From Hondaea fermentalgiana (taxonomy: Eukaryota; Sar; Bigyra; Thraustochytrida; Thraustochytriidae), in contig NPFB01000042.1 in the NCBI GenBank assembly GCA_014084085.1, forward strand, positions 15,816 through 71,313: a stretch of DNA of 55,498 nt, in the 5' to 3' direction. The notes under the pieces were generated by a model that was not told the origin of the DNA, searched no databases, and saw only the letters and a list, made by a program, of their open reading frames with translations. This document shows positions 46,123-55,341 of this stretch, one piece after another (the stretch's first letter is position 1; each line of letters begins with the position of its first letter). The position numbers were made by a program, and so were the translations under genes.

Positions 46123-49100
46123 ATGATTTTGACAAGCCATGTGCTGGTGAAGCGAAGTCCAAAAAGGGCAGCGGAAGAGCAACCGCCTGCGAAGCAAAAG
46201 CTGCAGCAAGCAGAACGCGAAGATCCGAGAGGCTCGCTTCACGCGCAAGGCGCGCGGGGCGCGGGCGCTGCGATGCTGGGCGCGGGCGCGGCCCTCGGCG
46301 GGGCCGGTCCGGAAGATGGACGGCCTGTTCAGACGGCGTGTTTTCGCGCGGAGACTCTGCAGCCGCCCGTGGGCGCGCGCATTGAAAGCCTCGCCGTGTT
46401 CACGCAGGGAGCCCCGCCCTCCAAGGCCGGCAAGGCCGGGGGTGATCATGGCCAGAGCGACAAGGCCGATCAAGGCGGCCCGAGAACTCAGGGCGGCGAC
46501 TGGGTCGATATGGATGCTACGCCTCTGGAGAAAATCACGCTCTTCGTGGGCACTGCAGACGGTGCGCTCTATGTGTACGAGAACCGCCAGCCAAGCTCTG
46601 CAGCTTCACAGACTGACATGACCAGCGAAAATGTCTCGCTGCGACTTCGCGTGGCTCTCAAGAGGTTCAATCCCTCGAAGAAGGCTGTGAGCCAGCTACA
46701 ATTCGTCGAAAAATGGGGTATTCTTCTCAGCGTGCTGGACGGAAATTTAGTCGCACACCACTTTGGCGGCGAACCATTGCTGCAGACCGTGACGCATGGA
46801 CCAACAGAGGCCATCACGGCCGAGCTCGGCGCGAATGATTTGCTTTCGTCGCGATCTGTTGTCTGCTATGCCCCAGATCCAGAGAGCGACTTTCTTTGCG
46901 TGGCCTTCAAGCGTCTCATTGTTGTTCTCCTCTATAAAGTGTCTCGCGATAACAATAATAATAATAGTAGCAGCAACGCGCCCGCCGCAAGCAGCAACAC
47001 CAACAGTAACAATGGCGGCGGGGGTGCGGCTCCCCGCGTGGGCAAGTTTCGCATTGTGCGACAACTTCCCATGGCCGAAACAGCGCGATCAATGCGATGG
47101 GCCGGACCAGACCAGATTTGCGTGGGCTTTGCCAAAGATTACACTTTCTACGATGTGCAGACGGGCGCAGAACAGAAGCGTCCTCGAATGCGTACGGGGG
47201 GACGCAAACACCCGCTCATGTGCGACGTGCGGAGCGCTCCGCGAATCAATATCACCGCTTCGGCATCGACGGAAGCCAAAGGCGACCTCCACTCGCAGGA
47301 GGGAGATAGCTCTGACGGCGGGTCAGGCACCTGGAATCGAAGCCCAGACGTCCAAGACTCGAGTCGAGGAGAGGTTCTTCTATGCAAGGATGATCAGGGT
47401 TTCTTTGTGGGATTTGATGGCCTGCCCTCGCGCCGTGGCATGGCATCGTCGTCTCGTACAAACGAGTATTCCGAAACCTCTGAAGCGCCATCACGCTACG
47501 CTAGCATTGTCGACACGGGTGAGTGTGTGAGCTGGAGCGAAGTTCCGCTTGCCGTCGCATCATGCCAGCCTTTTATTGTGGGGGCATTGCATCGCAAAAT
47601 TGAGATCCATCTCGCTTCCAGCTGCAGACGCACCCAGGTGCTGACACTGCCAGGGTGTACCATTGCAGTGAAAACAACTGATCGCTCGAGTGGTCCATCG
47701 TTTGCTGTGAATGCGAAGGAAGCGCAAACCCACGCATATGCTCGCAGGACCGCAGTTTTCCTTGCGAGCGAAAAGTATGTGCACGTACTTTTGCTTCGGA
47801 CGCTCCCGGAAATGCTCAAGTCTCTCCTCGAGATCGCACCTGACGAACGCAAGCTCACATTCGCTCTGGAGCTCTGCGATGCCGCTGGGCTGGCCGCATG
47901 GGACCGGCCTGGGACCAGCGCTGTTCCCGCGACCTACCCAGGTGCCGGGGTCACTGCGCAAGGGCTGCGCCTCATGCAAGCAGATGCAAGAGCTCGCGCA
48001 GCACTCTTTTACTTTCGAGAGTGCGCGCCGCGTCGGGACTTCAGGCGGGCTGGGCAGCTTCTCGAGGGCGCAAAGGCGACGGGGAGACTCCCGATTGATT
48101 TTGTGGTGATGCTTTTTGCGCGCTCTGATCTTTTCGACAGCCCCGAAGCTGCTGTGACGACCTCACTTAATCTTGCTGACCTGCGCACCGAGCTGGGGGA
48201 GCTATATCATGGTCACTTGCGCGCAGCTCGCGGCACAAACGCTTTAACCTCGAGCGCCTCGCCGCCTATACTGGCGATCGATTTCGAGCCCGAGTACGTC
48301 GTGCAAAGTTCGATCGTGGAATCGACGCTTGATCTGTGTTCTCTCCGTGGCGCCGAGTTCGCACTTGCTCTTTTGAGTGTGTTTTTGCCTTTTGCGCTGG
48401 AGCATAGACGCGAGCTCTTGGCTATGCGCGCGCAACTCATGGAGGGCGCAAACAAGGACAAAGAATTGAGCGCGGAGTCGCGTGTCCTGGCCTCAATTGA
48501 CGGCATTATTGTCGAAACGTTGAGCACGGTAGATGACCTCATTTTGCGCGCCTTTGTTCTGTGTGACGCGACGGCAGGCTCTCCGCCAGGCGAGCGTTCT
48601 CGATCGGCAGCTGGTGCTGTTGGAGGACGAGGTGCAGGAAAGACGCCCGGATCGCCCGGGTCTCCATCTGCCTTGGAATCTGCCGAGATGCGAGCTATGA
48701 TGGCTCATGTTCGAGATCAAAAGATGCGTTTCCTTCGGGAAGAGAACTGGTGCTCTGTGGAGTCCTGCGAACAGCTCCTCTTGCAGTACCCAGAGTCGTG
48801 GGAGACCTTGCTGTGGCTATATTTTGGCAAAGGCCAGCATGAGAGCGCTCTCAATTGGCTCCACAAGCTTGAACAAAATGAAGGTGGAGTCCTACCCAAG
48901 CAAGGGCGGCGGAAATACGCTCGTCGAGGTCGCGCTGTAAGCTCGCCGTACGTTTCGAGAACGATTGAATACCTGCGAAGGCTTGGTGCAGCGCATGAAA
49001 AGATTGTCCTCGCGCACGCAAGGTGGGTCGTGAATGCCTGCGTCCCGCGCGACGCCCTGGAAATTTTCAAACCTGCGCCGCACATAAAACCGCTCGATCC

Positions 49101-49989
49101 AGCGCATGTAGTAAGTACCTTGGAAGATCTCGACGAGGCGGCACGAAAGGAATCTCGCGAGTCAGGGGAAACGCTCGAGGAGCCGATTGCCATTGCGTAC
49201 TTGGAATACGCGATCGAGCAGACAAGTGGCCTGCAGCCTGCGGAATCCAACAAGCTGGCTTCTCTGTATCTGCGACACATGGAACACCTCGAGGAAGCTG
49301 GACGCGCTACCACGGGGACGGAGCAAAAGCTGCTGACTTTCTTGGAGAAGGCCAAGCATCTGAACGCGAGCGTTCTAGCATCGGAGCTCGAAGGAACCTC
49401 ACATTATGCAGCGTATGCGCTGGTTCTCGGTCGACTGGGTCGCCACGCCGAGGCCCTTCGTGTTTACGTGGACGAATTAAAGTCTCTTGACCGTGCCGAG
49501 GCGTACTGTGCTCGTGTGCATAAATCGGGCAAGGCCGGTGCTGATGAGGTATTCCCTCTCTTGGTGCAGACCATGATTGGCGCAGGCAACGTGGATGATG
49601 CACTTCGTCTTACGGAGCGACATCCGCGCGAGGTCGATGCAGCCAAGGTGCTCGACTTGATGCCAGCAAGTCTTTCGTTAGCAGACTTGCAGCCGTTTCT
49701 CAGGGCGACATTTTGTCATCAAGAATCGCGTTTCCGTGATACGCAAGTCATTAAACAGTTACTCAAGAAGGAAGAGGTATCTGCGCGGCAATCGTTGGCA
49801 CGCCTTCGTAAAAGGTACTCGGTCGTGACGCGGACGTCCATATGCGCGAGTCCCAAATGTAAACGACAATTTCTCGATGGCCAGGCCGTGGCGCGGCTTC
49901 CGAGTGGTGCTGTGGTTCATTATGCATGTCTCCGCGACGTTGGTTTTGACCCGGAGACTCTCCCAGACGCAAAAGTCGACAATTCATGA
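46123..49989 (+). CDS. VPS39/VAM6-family HOPS subunit
   Basis: The product is 1,288 residues. An N-terminal citron-homology (CNH) beta-propeller region spans about 85-560 (ITLFVGTADGALYVYEN, LLRTLPEMLKSLLEIAP near its end). Helical clathrin-repeat-like segments follow. The C-terminal Vps39 zinc-binding end is at about 1239-1280 (TSICASPKCKRQF, then LPSGAVVHYACLRD). Vps39 tethers late endosomes or vacuoles before fusion as part of HOPS. TGFBRAP1/Vps3 of CORVET has the same layout; the C-terminal block does not exclude it, so the choice is moderate. An Asn/Ser/Gly-rich insert at 46950-47025, from AAT/AAC/GGC repeats, interrupts the propeller and is probably a loop. ATG at 46123; the earlier frame opens with TTG. 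Confidence 0.82.
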   Translation: MILTSHVLVKRSPKRAAEEQPPAKQKLQQAEREDPRGSLHAQGARGAGAAMLGAGAALGGAGPEDGRPVQTACFRAETLQPPVGARIESLAVFTQGAPPSKAGKAGGDHGQSDKADQGGPRTQGGDWVDMDATPLEKITLFVGTADGALYVYENRQPSSAASQTDMTSENVSLRLRVALKRFNPSKKAVSQLQFVEKWGILLSVLDGNLVAHHFGGEPLLQTVTHGPTEAITAELGANDLLSSRSVVCYAPDPESDFLCVAFKRLIVVLLYKVSRDNNNNNSSSNAPAASSNTNSNNGGGGAAPRVGKFRIVRQLPMAETARSMRWAGPDQICVGFAKDYTFYDVQTGAEQKRPRMRTGGRKHPLMCDVRSAPRINITASASTEAKGDLHSQEGDSSDGGSGTWNRSPDVQDSSRGEVLLCKDDQGFFVGFDGLPSRRGMASSSRTNEYSETSEAPSRYASIVDTGECVSWSEVPLAVASCQPFIVGALHRKIEIHLASSCRRTQVLTLPGCTIAVKTTDRSSGPSFAVNAKEAQTHAYARRTAVFLASEKYVHVLLLRTLPEMLKSLLEIAPDERKLTFALELCDAAGLAAWDRPGTSAVPATYPGAGVTAQGLRLMQADARARAALFYFRECAPRRDFRRAGQLLEGAKATGRLPIDFVVMLFARSDLFDSPEAAVTTSLNLADLRTELGELYHGHLRAARGTNALTSSASPPILAIDFEPEYVVQSSIVESTLDLCSLRGAEFALALLSVFLPFALEHRRELLAMRAQLMEGANKDKELSAESRVLASIDGIIVETLSTVDDLILRAFVLCDATAGSPPGERSRSAAGAVGGRGAGKTPGSPGSPSALESAEMRAMMAHVRDQKMRFLREENWCSVESCEQLLLQYPESWETLLWLYFGKGQHESALNWLHKLEQNEGGVLPKQGRRKYARRGRAVSSPYVSRTIEYLRRLGAAHEKIVLAHARWVVNACVPRDALEIFKPAPHIKPLDPAHVVSTLEDLDEAARKESRESGETLEEPIAIAYLEYAIEQTSGLQPAESNKLASLYLRHMEHLEEAGRATTGTEQKLLTFLEKAKHLNASVLASELEGTSHYAAYALVLGRLGRHAEALRVYVDELKSLDRAEAYCARVHKSGKAGADEVFPLLVQTMIGAGNVDDALRLTERHPREVDAAKVLDLMPASLSLADLQPFLRATFCHQESRFRDTQVIKQLLKKEEVSARQSLARLRKRYSVVTRTSICASPKCKRQFLDGQAVARLPSGAVVHYACLRDVGFDPETLPDAKVDNS

Positions 49990-50390
49990 GCCATATTCGT
50001 CTCTACGGGCCGACCCGGTATTATCCAGGCAAGCTGGGAGACGTGTCATCCGCGATCGATTTGTTAAAGCAGCGTCGACCTTTGTCGGCGAACGGCCAGA
50101 CGAAGAAAGAATGCCGACGTAGATAGGTATTCCAAATTGTCGGGAAAGTAATAAGTGTGCGTCAAAAAGCTCACGCGTCAGCAGCACCGTTTGTGGGAAA
50201 AAAAAAATCCACTCGAATGCTTTCGCGCAATTGCCGGTAGATTGACAGCTAGACCAGAGAAATTGAAAAGAATCGACAAAGCAGGGGTTTATGCGACGGC
50301 GCGGCCGAGGCTATCCACTCTGAAAACGATGCTGAAAAGATGGATGGATGGTTTGATTGTGAATGTGATGTACATGTTTCCCTTTCTTCA
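49990..50390. other. Spacer between convergent VPS39 and F-box genes
   Basis: This is 401 bp that should hold both 3' UTRs. A run of A lies at about 50200-50208. On the minus strand a pyrimidine-rich CATCTTTTCAG near 50330-50340 looks like a 3' splice site that could belong to a second exon of the F-box gene. No other gene seen. Confidence 0.45.
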
Positions 50391-50915
50391 TCAGACGAAT
50401 CTCTTTGCCCACAAACAGAGAGGCCGCGCGGAATTAGGAATCTTGGTGGGAAGCTCTGGGCGCTCGCACGGCTGCGCGCAATGCACACATCGCTTGTTTT
50501 CGTGGCACCAAAGTCGGGCATAAATGGCAGGCCAAGCCATCGCTTGTTCTTTTCTCAAAATGAGCTCAGCCTCGTGACCAAGAGCAAACTTCATGATCTG
50601 CTCGCGCCATAAACGTGTCCATCCTCGAACCATCACGCTCGTGGACTTTGAACACATGGCGAGCCGCACAAAGTCTCGGCCATCGAGATACTGTGCCACC
50701 TGGTGGACGAGCTCGAGTGGAATGCCGCGAAGAACCTCGGCGGTGCAACGCTCATCATCGAGAGCTTCCTTGGCGTCCTTGCCCGAGCCAAGTTCCGTCT
50801 GCGTGTCTTTGCGTGGCCGCAGCTCGCGCTCGCGCCCGCGCTCTCCACACAGATCTAGGCCAAAGCCTACGTCGAGAGTCATCTTGTCGCTTGGTCCAGA
50901 TGCGAGTTCTCCCAT
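50391..50915 (-). CDS. Short F-box protein
   Basis: The product is 174 residues. An F-box of about 45 residues at 61-106 reads VLRGIPLELVHQVAQYLDGRDFVRLAMCSK to LWREQ, the usual Skp1-binding pattern. F-box proteins recruit substrates to SCF ubiquitin ligases. After it comes a Trp-rich helix and a cysteine cluster (Cys143, 146, 150 and 167) that starts like a zinc-binding element but stops seven residues after the last Cys. The N-terminal 55 residues are charged and low complexity. No substrate-binding domain is present in this frame; a downstream exon may be missing. Start ATG at 50915. Confidence 0.7.
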   Translation of the reverse strand: MGELASGPSDKMTLDVGFGLDLCGERGRERELRPRKDTQTELGSGKDAKEALDDERCTAEVLRGIPLELVHQVAQYLDGRDFVRLAMCSKSTSVMVRGWTRLWREQIMKFALGHEAELILRKEQAMAWPAIYARLWCHENKRCVHCAQPCERPELPTKIPNSARPLCLWAKRFV

Positions 50916-51077
50916 CGACTACTTACTACCTAGGTCTACTACCACACGCACGAAGAGCGTGAGTAAAAAAGAGTATGCTTGCGCGTCCGTCAGAGTCTTC
51001 GGGACAAGTCGGACTCCGTGCTTGCCTGCCCTGCCCTGCCTGGCCCGTCCGCCTGCCCGCCCGCCTCTATGTGCAGA
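50916..51077. other. Short spacer between DUS and F-box genes
   Basis: These 162 bp lie between two minus-strand genes and must contain the DUS 3' UTR and the F-box promoter. GC-rich CCTGCC/CCCGCC repeats lie at its right end. Confidence 0.5.
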
Positions 51078-52526
51078 TCAGCTTGCCGAGACCTGTGCTC
51101 GACGCTCGACCTCGCTCTGGGGACACGAAACGTCTGAGCCCGGGTCCGCGCGGGGACCCCCGAGGTGTGCGACATCGTTTTCTGTGTTGGTGTTGTTTTT
51201 GTTGTTGACATCGTCGTTGTCCGAATGGGTACTACCCGTTGTGGACGCAGACGGAGACGCGGCCACGTCGCGAACAGGAGAAGAGGAAACCGAAGAGGCA
51301 TCATCGGAGTCCGCCTCGCCACACTCGCCGAGGCCCGCAAGGGGCGTGCGGCCAGCGACGATGTGACGATCGAGGCTCACGTCGACGATGGGCTTGTCGA
51401 GGATCTCGTCCGAGAGACAGGCGCGCGCTTCTTGGAGAAGGTCCTCCATCGGAGGGTTGCGCTCGCCCTTGGGCTTGTCGCTGCACATGAGCACCTTGCG
51501 AAAAGACTTGCTGAACTGCTGCTCCGCAAGGAGATTGCCCAAAGGTGCGACGATGTCTCGCGTGCGATAGCCCCTTTTCGACATTTCGATCGCGTATTCT
51601 GCGTAGCGGTCAAAGACCTCGCGACGAGTAAGCGAAGCAACGGTCTCGTTGCCAAGGATGTGGTACTCTAGGTTCGTGAGCAAGCACGGGTTCCGATACG
51701 CGGCACGACCCAACATGACACCGTGCAAGCGCGGCTCGGCCTCCAAAACGGCTTGGACATCCTTTACGGACGCGATTCCGCCGTTGATGGAAAACTTTTT
51801 GTCCGGAAAGTCCTCACAGAGCTTGTATACCCTCTCATAGATGAGCGGTGGTACGGCGCGGTTCTGGCGCGTGTTGATGCCGTTGAGCAGTGCCTTTCGC
51901 GCATGGACAATGAAATGGTCGCACTCGGGAATGGAGGCCACAAAATTATACAGAAATGCATAGTCGTCTTGATCATCGACACCAAGGCGGCATTTGACGG
52001 TGACAGGCACGCTTGAGACAGACTGCATCGTGGTGATGATTTCGCGTACGAGTTCAGGTCTGAGCATGAGACTGGCGCCAAAGGCATTTTTTTGCGCGAC
52101 CGTCTTGCTCGGGCAGCCGACATTGAGGTTGATCTCGTCAAACCCCCACTCATTCGCGAGTTCGGCACTTTGTCGCATGGCCTCGACACTGTTCCCGCCG
52201 AGCTGCAGCACAAGAGGGTGCTCGGTGTCGTCGTGTCCAAAGTGCTGCCATAATTTATCGCCGCAGTGCACGACGGTCTGGTCGACGACCATCTCTGTCC
52301 ACAGCGTCATGGTGGGCGCCAGAATTCGCGCCATGAATCGCTGGTGCCTCGTCGTCCACGCCATCATGGGCGCCACCGACAGTTCCGGCCTGGCCCGGCA
52401 GCTGCCTTGTGCGGTCGTCGCCATTCTCGCCGCGCCTCGCGTCCTTGTCCTCGTCTGCGCGCTTCCCACTGCCCGCGCGTTTCCTCCACACAGCAAAGCG
52501 CTCGCTCGAGTCCACGCCGAGCGCAT
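51078..52526 (-). CDS. DusA-type tRNA dihydrouridine synthase
   Basis: The product is 482 residues. The FMN-dependent TIM-barrel core is intact and of the DusA (U20/20a) type: LSVAPMMAWT, TEMVVDQTVVH, HPLVLQLGGN, EINLNVGCPS with the catalytic Cys (about 138), VPVTVKCRLGVDDQD, HARKALLNG, FSINGGI and VMLGRAAYRNP. This form is typical of bacteria and of plastid-bearing or other protist lineages, unlike the eukaryotic Dus1-4 types. The 34 residues before MATTAQ are rich in Arg, Ala, Ser and Thr with no acidic residue, as in a mitochondrial presequence, so I use the ATG at 52526; the ATG at 52424 is the alternative. A tail of about 90 residues is Asp/Ser/Asn-rich and disordered. Head to head with RRP45. 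Confidence 0.88.
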   Translation of the reverse strand: MRSAWTRASALLCGGNARAVGSAQTRTRTRGAARMATTAQGSCRARPELSVAPMMAWTTRHQRFMARILAPTMTLWTEMVVDQTVVHCGDKLWQHFGHDDTEHPLVLQLGGNSVEAMRQSAELANEWGFDEINLNVGCPSKTVAQKNAFGASLMLRPELVREIITTMQSVSSVPVTVKCRLGVDDQDDYAFLYNFVASIPECDHFIVHARKALLNGINTRQNRAVPPLIYERVYKLCEDFPDKKFSINGGIASVKDVQAVLEAEPRLHGVMLGRAAYRNPCLLTNLEYHILGNETVASLTRREVFDRYAEYAIEMSKRGYRTRDIVAPLGNLLAEQQFSKSFRKVLMCSDKPKGERNPPMEDLLQEARACLSDEILDKPIVDVSLDRHIVAGRTPLAGLGECGEADSDDASSVSSSPVRDVAASPSASTTGSTHSDNDDVNNKNNTNTENDVAHLGGPRADPGSDVSCPQSEVERRAQVSAS

Positions 52527-52967
52527 CGACGGGCCCTTCGCGGCGCTCGCCCTCTCCCCTCGCTCGCACGCGGTGCCGGTGCGCGCGGGGTCTCTCGCTC
52601 CTGTTGGGCCTTTGCTCGCCGCCTCGCCACCCGCCACTGGCGGAGCGTGCCGGCAATGGAAAAGCGCGGTATCCGTCGCGGCCCCAAAGTCGGGAATGCG
52701 GCGCCCGCAAGTCAGCCTTTGGCAGAAAGAAAGCTGGCTGGCGGGCAAGGCAAGTCGCAGTCGCGCTCGCTGGGACGCAAAATGCGTTGTCGCAAGCAAA
52801 ATGCGTTGCGCCATTTTCTGTCTGTCTCGGTGACGGTCGGGTTGTTGGTGGCGGCAGGCGCGCAGACCCTCGAGCCTGAGGAAGGGCTCGCGCGACGGAG
52901 CAGGGCGCGGCGGCCGCGGAGGCTGCGCGCAGACCGGGGGAGGCGCGGCGCGGAGAAGGCGGAGACG
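52527..52967. promoter_or_regulatory. Divergent spacer between DUS and RRP45 genes
   Basis: This is 441 bp shared by two RNA-maturation genes. Both frames are open back into it from non-ATG codons; on the plus strand an ATG at about 52656 would extend RRP45 by roughly 100 basic residues that match nothing in the family. No core element recognised. Confidence 0.5.
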
Positions 52968-53837
52968 ATGATGGGCGCGCAGTCGGACGTGGAGAAGGCG
53001 TTCATTCGCAGGCTGGGCAGGTTCCGGGGCGACGGCCGCGAGGCGAACATGGGCCGCGACGTCGAGCTCAAGGTGCACCGCAACCGCGCCACGGGCCAGG
53101 CGCAGTGCGAGGCGAGGCTCGGGGACACGTGCGCGCTCGCAGTGGTGAGCGCCAGCCCCGTGGCCCCGTTCGCAGATCGCCCGAACGAAGGCATTCTCCG
53201 CGTCAATGTCGTGCTATCCGCCATGGGCCGCGAGGACTGGGATGCCTCGCAGCGGAGAAACACGGGCCTCGAGGCTGCGCAGGTTTCGACGCTTTTGGAG
53301 AACGCTCTGCTCGAGTCCCGCACCATCGACCTCGAAGGTCTCTGCATCGTGGCAGGCCGCAAAGTTTGGTGCATTCAGGTGGATGTGAGTATCATCAATG
53401 ATGCTGGCAACATTGCCGATTGCGGCTGTTTGGCGGCCTTTGGGGCTCTTTGCCATTACCGCCGCCCGGATGTTTCTGTCGTCGGAAACACGGTCAAAAT
53501 TTTTGATCTTGAAGACCGTGAACCGGTGCCTCTGAGCGTTCATCACACGCCTTTGGCAATTTCCTTTGCTCTCTTTCGCTCAGAAGACATTGACGGCGAC
53601 TCTGAGGTGACCAAGGACCAGGAAAAGTTCTTCCTACTCGATCCCACAGATCGCGAGGAGCTTGCGCAGGACGGCAAACTGACTGTCATTGTCAATGCGC
53701 ACCGCGAGATTTGCGGCGTCCACAAATTTGGCTCTCCTGCCCTCGAGCCTGCGCAGCTCGCACGTCTGGTCTCTCTGGCAGCCGAGCGCTCTGCGTTCTT
53801 GTGTAAGGTGATTTCCGAGTCGACTGTGTCTTCTTGA
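52968..53837 (+). CDS. RRP45/EXOSC9, exosome RNase PH-like ring subunit
   Basis: The product is 289 residues, a single RNase PH domain. Family blocks are SDVEKAFIRRLGRFRGDGR at the N terminus, DRPNEGILRVNVVLSAM (70-86), LLENALLESRTIDLEGLCIVAGRKVW (109-134), HYRRPDVSVVG, DREPVPLSVHHTPLAISFALF and KLTVIVNAHREICGVHK. This order matches Rrp45/EXOSC9, one of six ring subunits of the RNA exosome, which threads RNA in the nucleus and cytoplasm and is itself catalytically dead in eukaryotes. The long C-terminal tail of the animal protein is absent. Two adjacent ATGs (52968 and 52971) fit the domain start. Confidence 0.88.
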   Translation: MMGAQSDVEKAFIRRLGRFRGDGREANMGRDVELKVHRNRATGQAQCEARLGDTCALAVVSASPVAPFADRPNEGILRVNVVLSAMGREDWDASQRRNTGLEAAQVSTLLENALLESRTIDLEGLCIVAGRKVWCIQVDVSIINDAGNIADCGCLAAFGALCHYRRPDVSVVGNTVKIFDLEDREPVPLSVHHTPLAISFALFRSEDIDGDSEVTKDQEKFFLLDPTDREELAQDGKLTVIVNAHREICGVHKFGSPALEPAQLARLVSLAAERSAFLCKVISESTVSS

Positions 53838-54297
53838 TAATGATGATGATGATTTATATCGGCGCGAGGCTGCGGATGGTTTGCAAAGCAAGATTGAGAG
53901 GAAGGAAGGAATAAAGGAGGTAAGGAGTCCTGCTAACGCGAGCGAGCGGACCTCGCGCCCTTACTTTTCCTCCCAAGCCGTCAGCAGCCACGGGAAACGT
54001 ATTATAGCGATAGGAATAAAAAGTCGAAAGAGAGAGAGAATGAAAAGGAAACGTCAGTTCACAGTTTTGCTTGGTCATGCCTGAAGGAAAGGAGGTGAAA
54101 GGGGGTGTTGAAGGAGAGGGTGAATCGTCGATGGCCTCGAATTGACATGAAAAACAAAAAGTCGCGAGGGGTTACAACAAGGATTTTTTGAATATAAAAC
54201 CCGACGGGCATGGCTACAAACGAGGGAAAAAAGGACAAAAGAGGGCCGAGGGGAGGGGAGCGGAAACAAGAGCTTGTGTTGAGCCTCGATTGCGCAG
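53838..54297. other. Spacer between convergent RRP45 and 7TM genes
   Basis: This is 460 bp starting with (ATG)n just after the RRP45 stop (about 53838-53852). The middle is purine-rich (GGAAGGAAGGAATAAAGGAGG near 53900). Both 3' UTRs should be here. No gene or RNA recognised. Confidence 0.5.
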
Positions 54298-55341
54298 CTA
54301 AACTTGTACCAAAGCGTCGTTGGCTGAGTCGTTTGATGGATCTTTAAACGCAGATGGGGATTCTTCATTCCCACCATGTGACACAGACTTGCCAGTAGGT
54401 CCGGGATCTGGTCGGGCCTCGGACTTGCCCGAGGCTGGACGCTTCGAGCTACCACTGCCGCCTTTCTCCAGAAAGAGTCGAAGAATCTCGTCTTGAGGCA
54501 AATGACGATACCGCAATTTGGGCAAGAGAATACCTCCCAAAGAGACAGTCGTGGCCAAAAACAGCATAAAGGCGTTGACGAAGGCCTCTACAGAGTTTGA
54601 ATCGTTGAGCTCATTTCCGCCGTCGCTCCGACTCGTAGGGTTGCTGACCGTGGCCGCAAGGACAGTCGCGAAATAGATGATCACAGAAGCAGCATTGATG
54701 AGAATGCCGAGACCCTCGCCGCCTACTGTGCCCTGATTGTAGTCCTTGTAGGCAATAACGAGCAGTATGAAGAGCTGCAAGCCCTGAAATCCAATAAGTG
54801 TCCAAAATGCGGCAAAGTTGTTCGGGTTGCACTGGTAATTGAGGCAAGGGTCCACCGAAGGCGGGTCGAGAGCCGTCCAGATGGAGAGAATAATGCAAGC
54901 AATGACAAAGGTCGAAGACAGGTAGCCGACAATGTACGGCGTGGGCAAATCTGTCTTTTGCAAGCGTCGCGTCTTGACCCGTAACTGTAAGGTTCGGTAC
55001 TCCTTGACGGTGAGGACACCAAGAACGAAGGAAAGTGGTACGTGCACGAGCCATTCCCACGCCACACAGCTCATGTCGGAAAAAGGTTTGTAGGAGTTTG
55101 CTGTGCGGACGACGGCCGAGCAGTTCATACACATAAAGCTCACGACGTAGCCCAGCAGCAGGTGCCATTGCGAAATCTGCATCACTGGCGTCTTACGCAG
55201 CCACATGAGCACCCCGATCCACCCGGCGCACGCCATAAAGCTCAGCGCTGTCAGCGCAAAGGACGCGTACGTGTACGCATTCTTGACCGGGTACGCCACA
55301 CTCAGGCCGCCGCACAGCTGCGAGACTGCCAGCTCGGTCAT
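54298..55341 (-). CDS. Class-C GPCR-type 7TM protein without ligand-binding domain
   Basis: The product is 347 residues with seven predicted helices at about 26-48, 58-78, 92-112, 136-157, 177-198, 208-232 and 252-275. The pattern resembles the 7tm_3 domain of GABA-B-type receptors: LRKTPVMQISQWHLLLGY at the first inner loop, a Cys (92) at the top of helix 3 in MSCVAWEW, VLTVKEYRTLQL after helix 3, and WTALDPP followed by Cys166/171 in the second outer loop. The N terminus has only about 25 residues, so the Venus-flytrap domain of class C receptors is missing. The cytoplasmic tail (about 75 residues) is Ser/Gly/Pro-rich. The frame upstream opens with TTG only. A sensory or orphan coupling role is inference. 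Confidence 0.72.
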   Translation of the reverse strand: MTELAVSQLCGGLSVAYPVKNAYTYASFALTALSFMACAGWIGVLMWLRKTPVMQISQWHLLLGYVVSFMCMNCSAVVRTANSYKPFSDMSCVAWEWLVHVPLSFVLGVLTVKEYRTLQLRVKTRRLQKTDLPTPYIVGYLSSTFVIACIILSIWTALDPPSVDPCLNYQCNPNNFAAFWTLIGFQGLQLFILLVIAYKDYNQGTVGGEGLGILINAASVIIYFATVLAATVSNPTSRSDGGNELNDSNSVEAFVNAFMLFLATTVSLGGILLPKLRYRHLPQDEILRLFLEKGGSGSSKRPASGKSEARPDPGPTGKSVSHGGNEESPSAFKDPSNDSANDALVQV

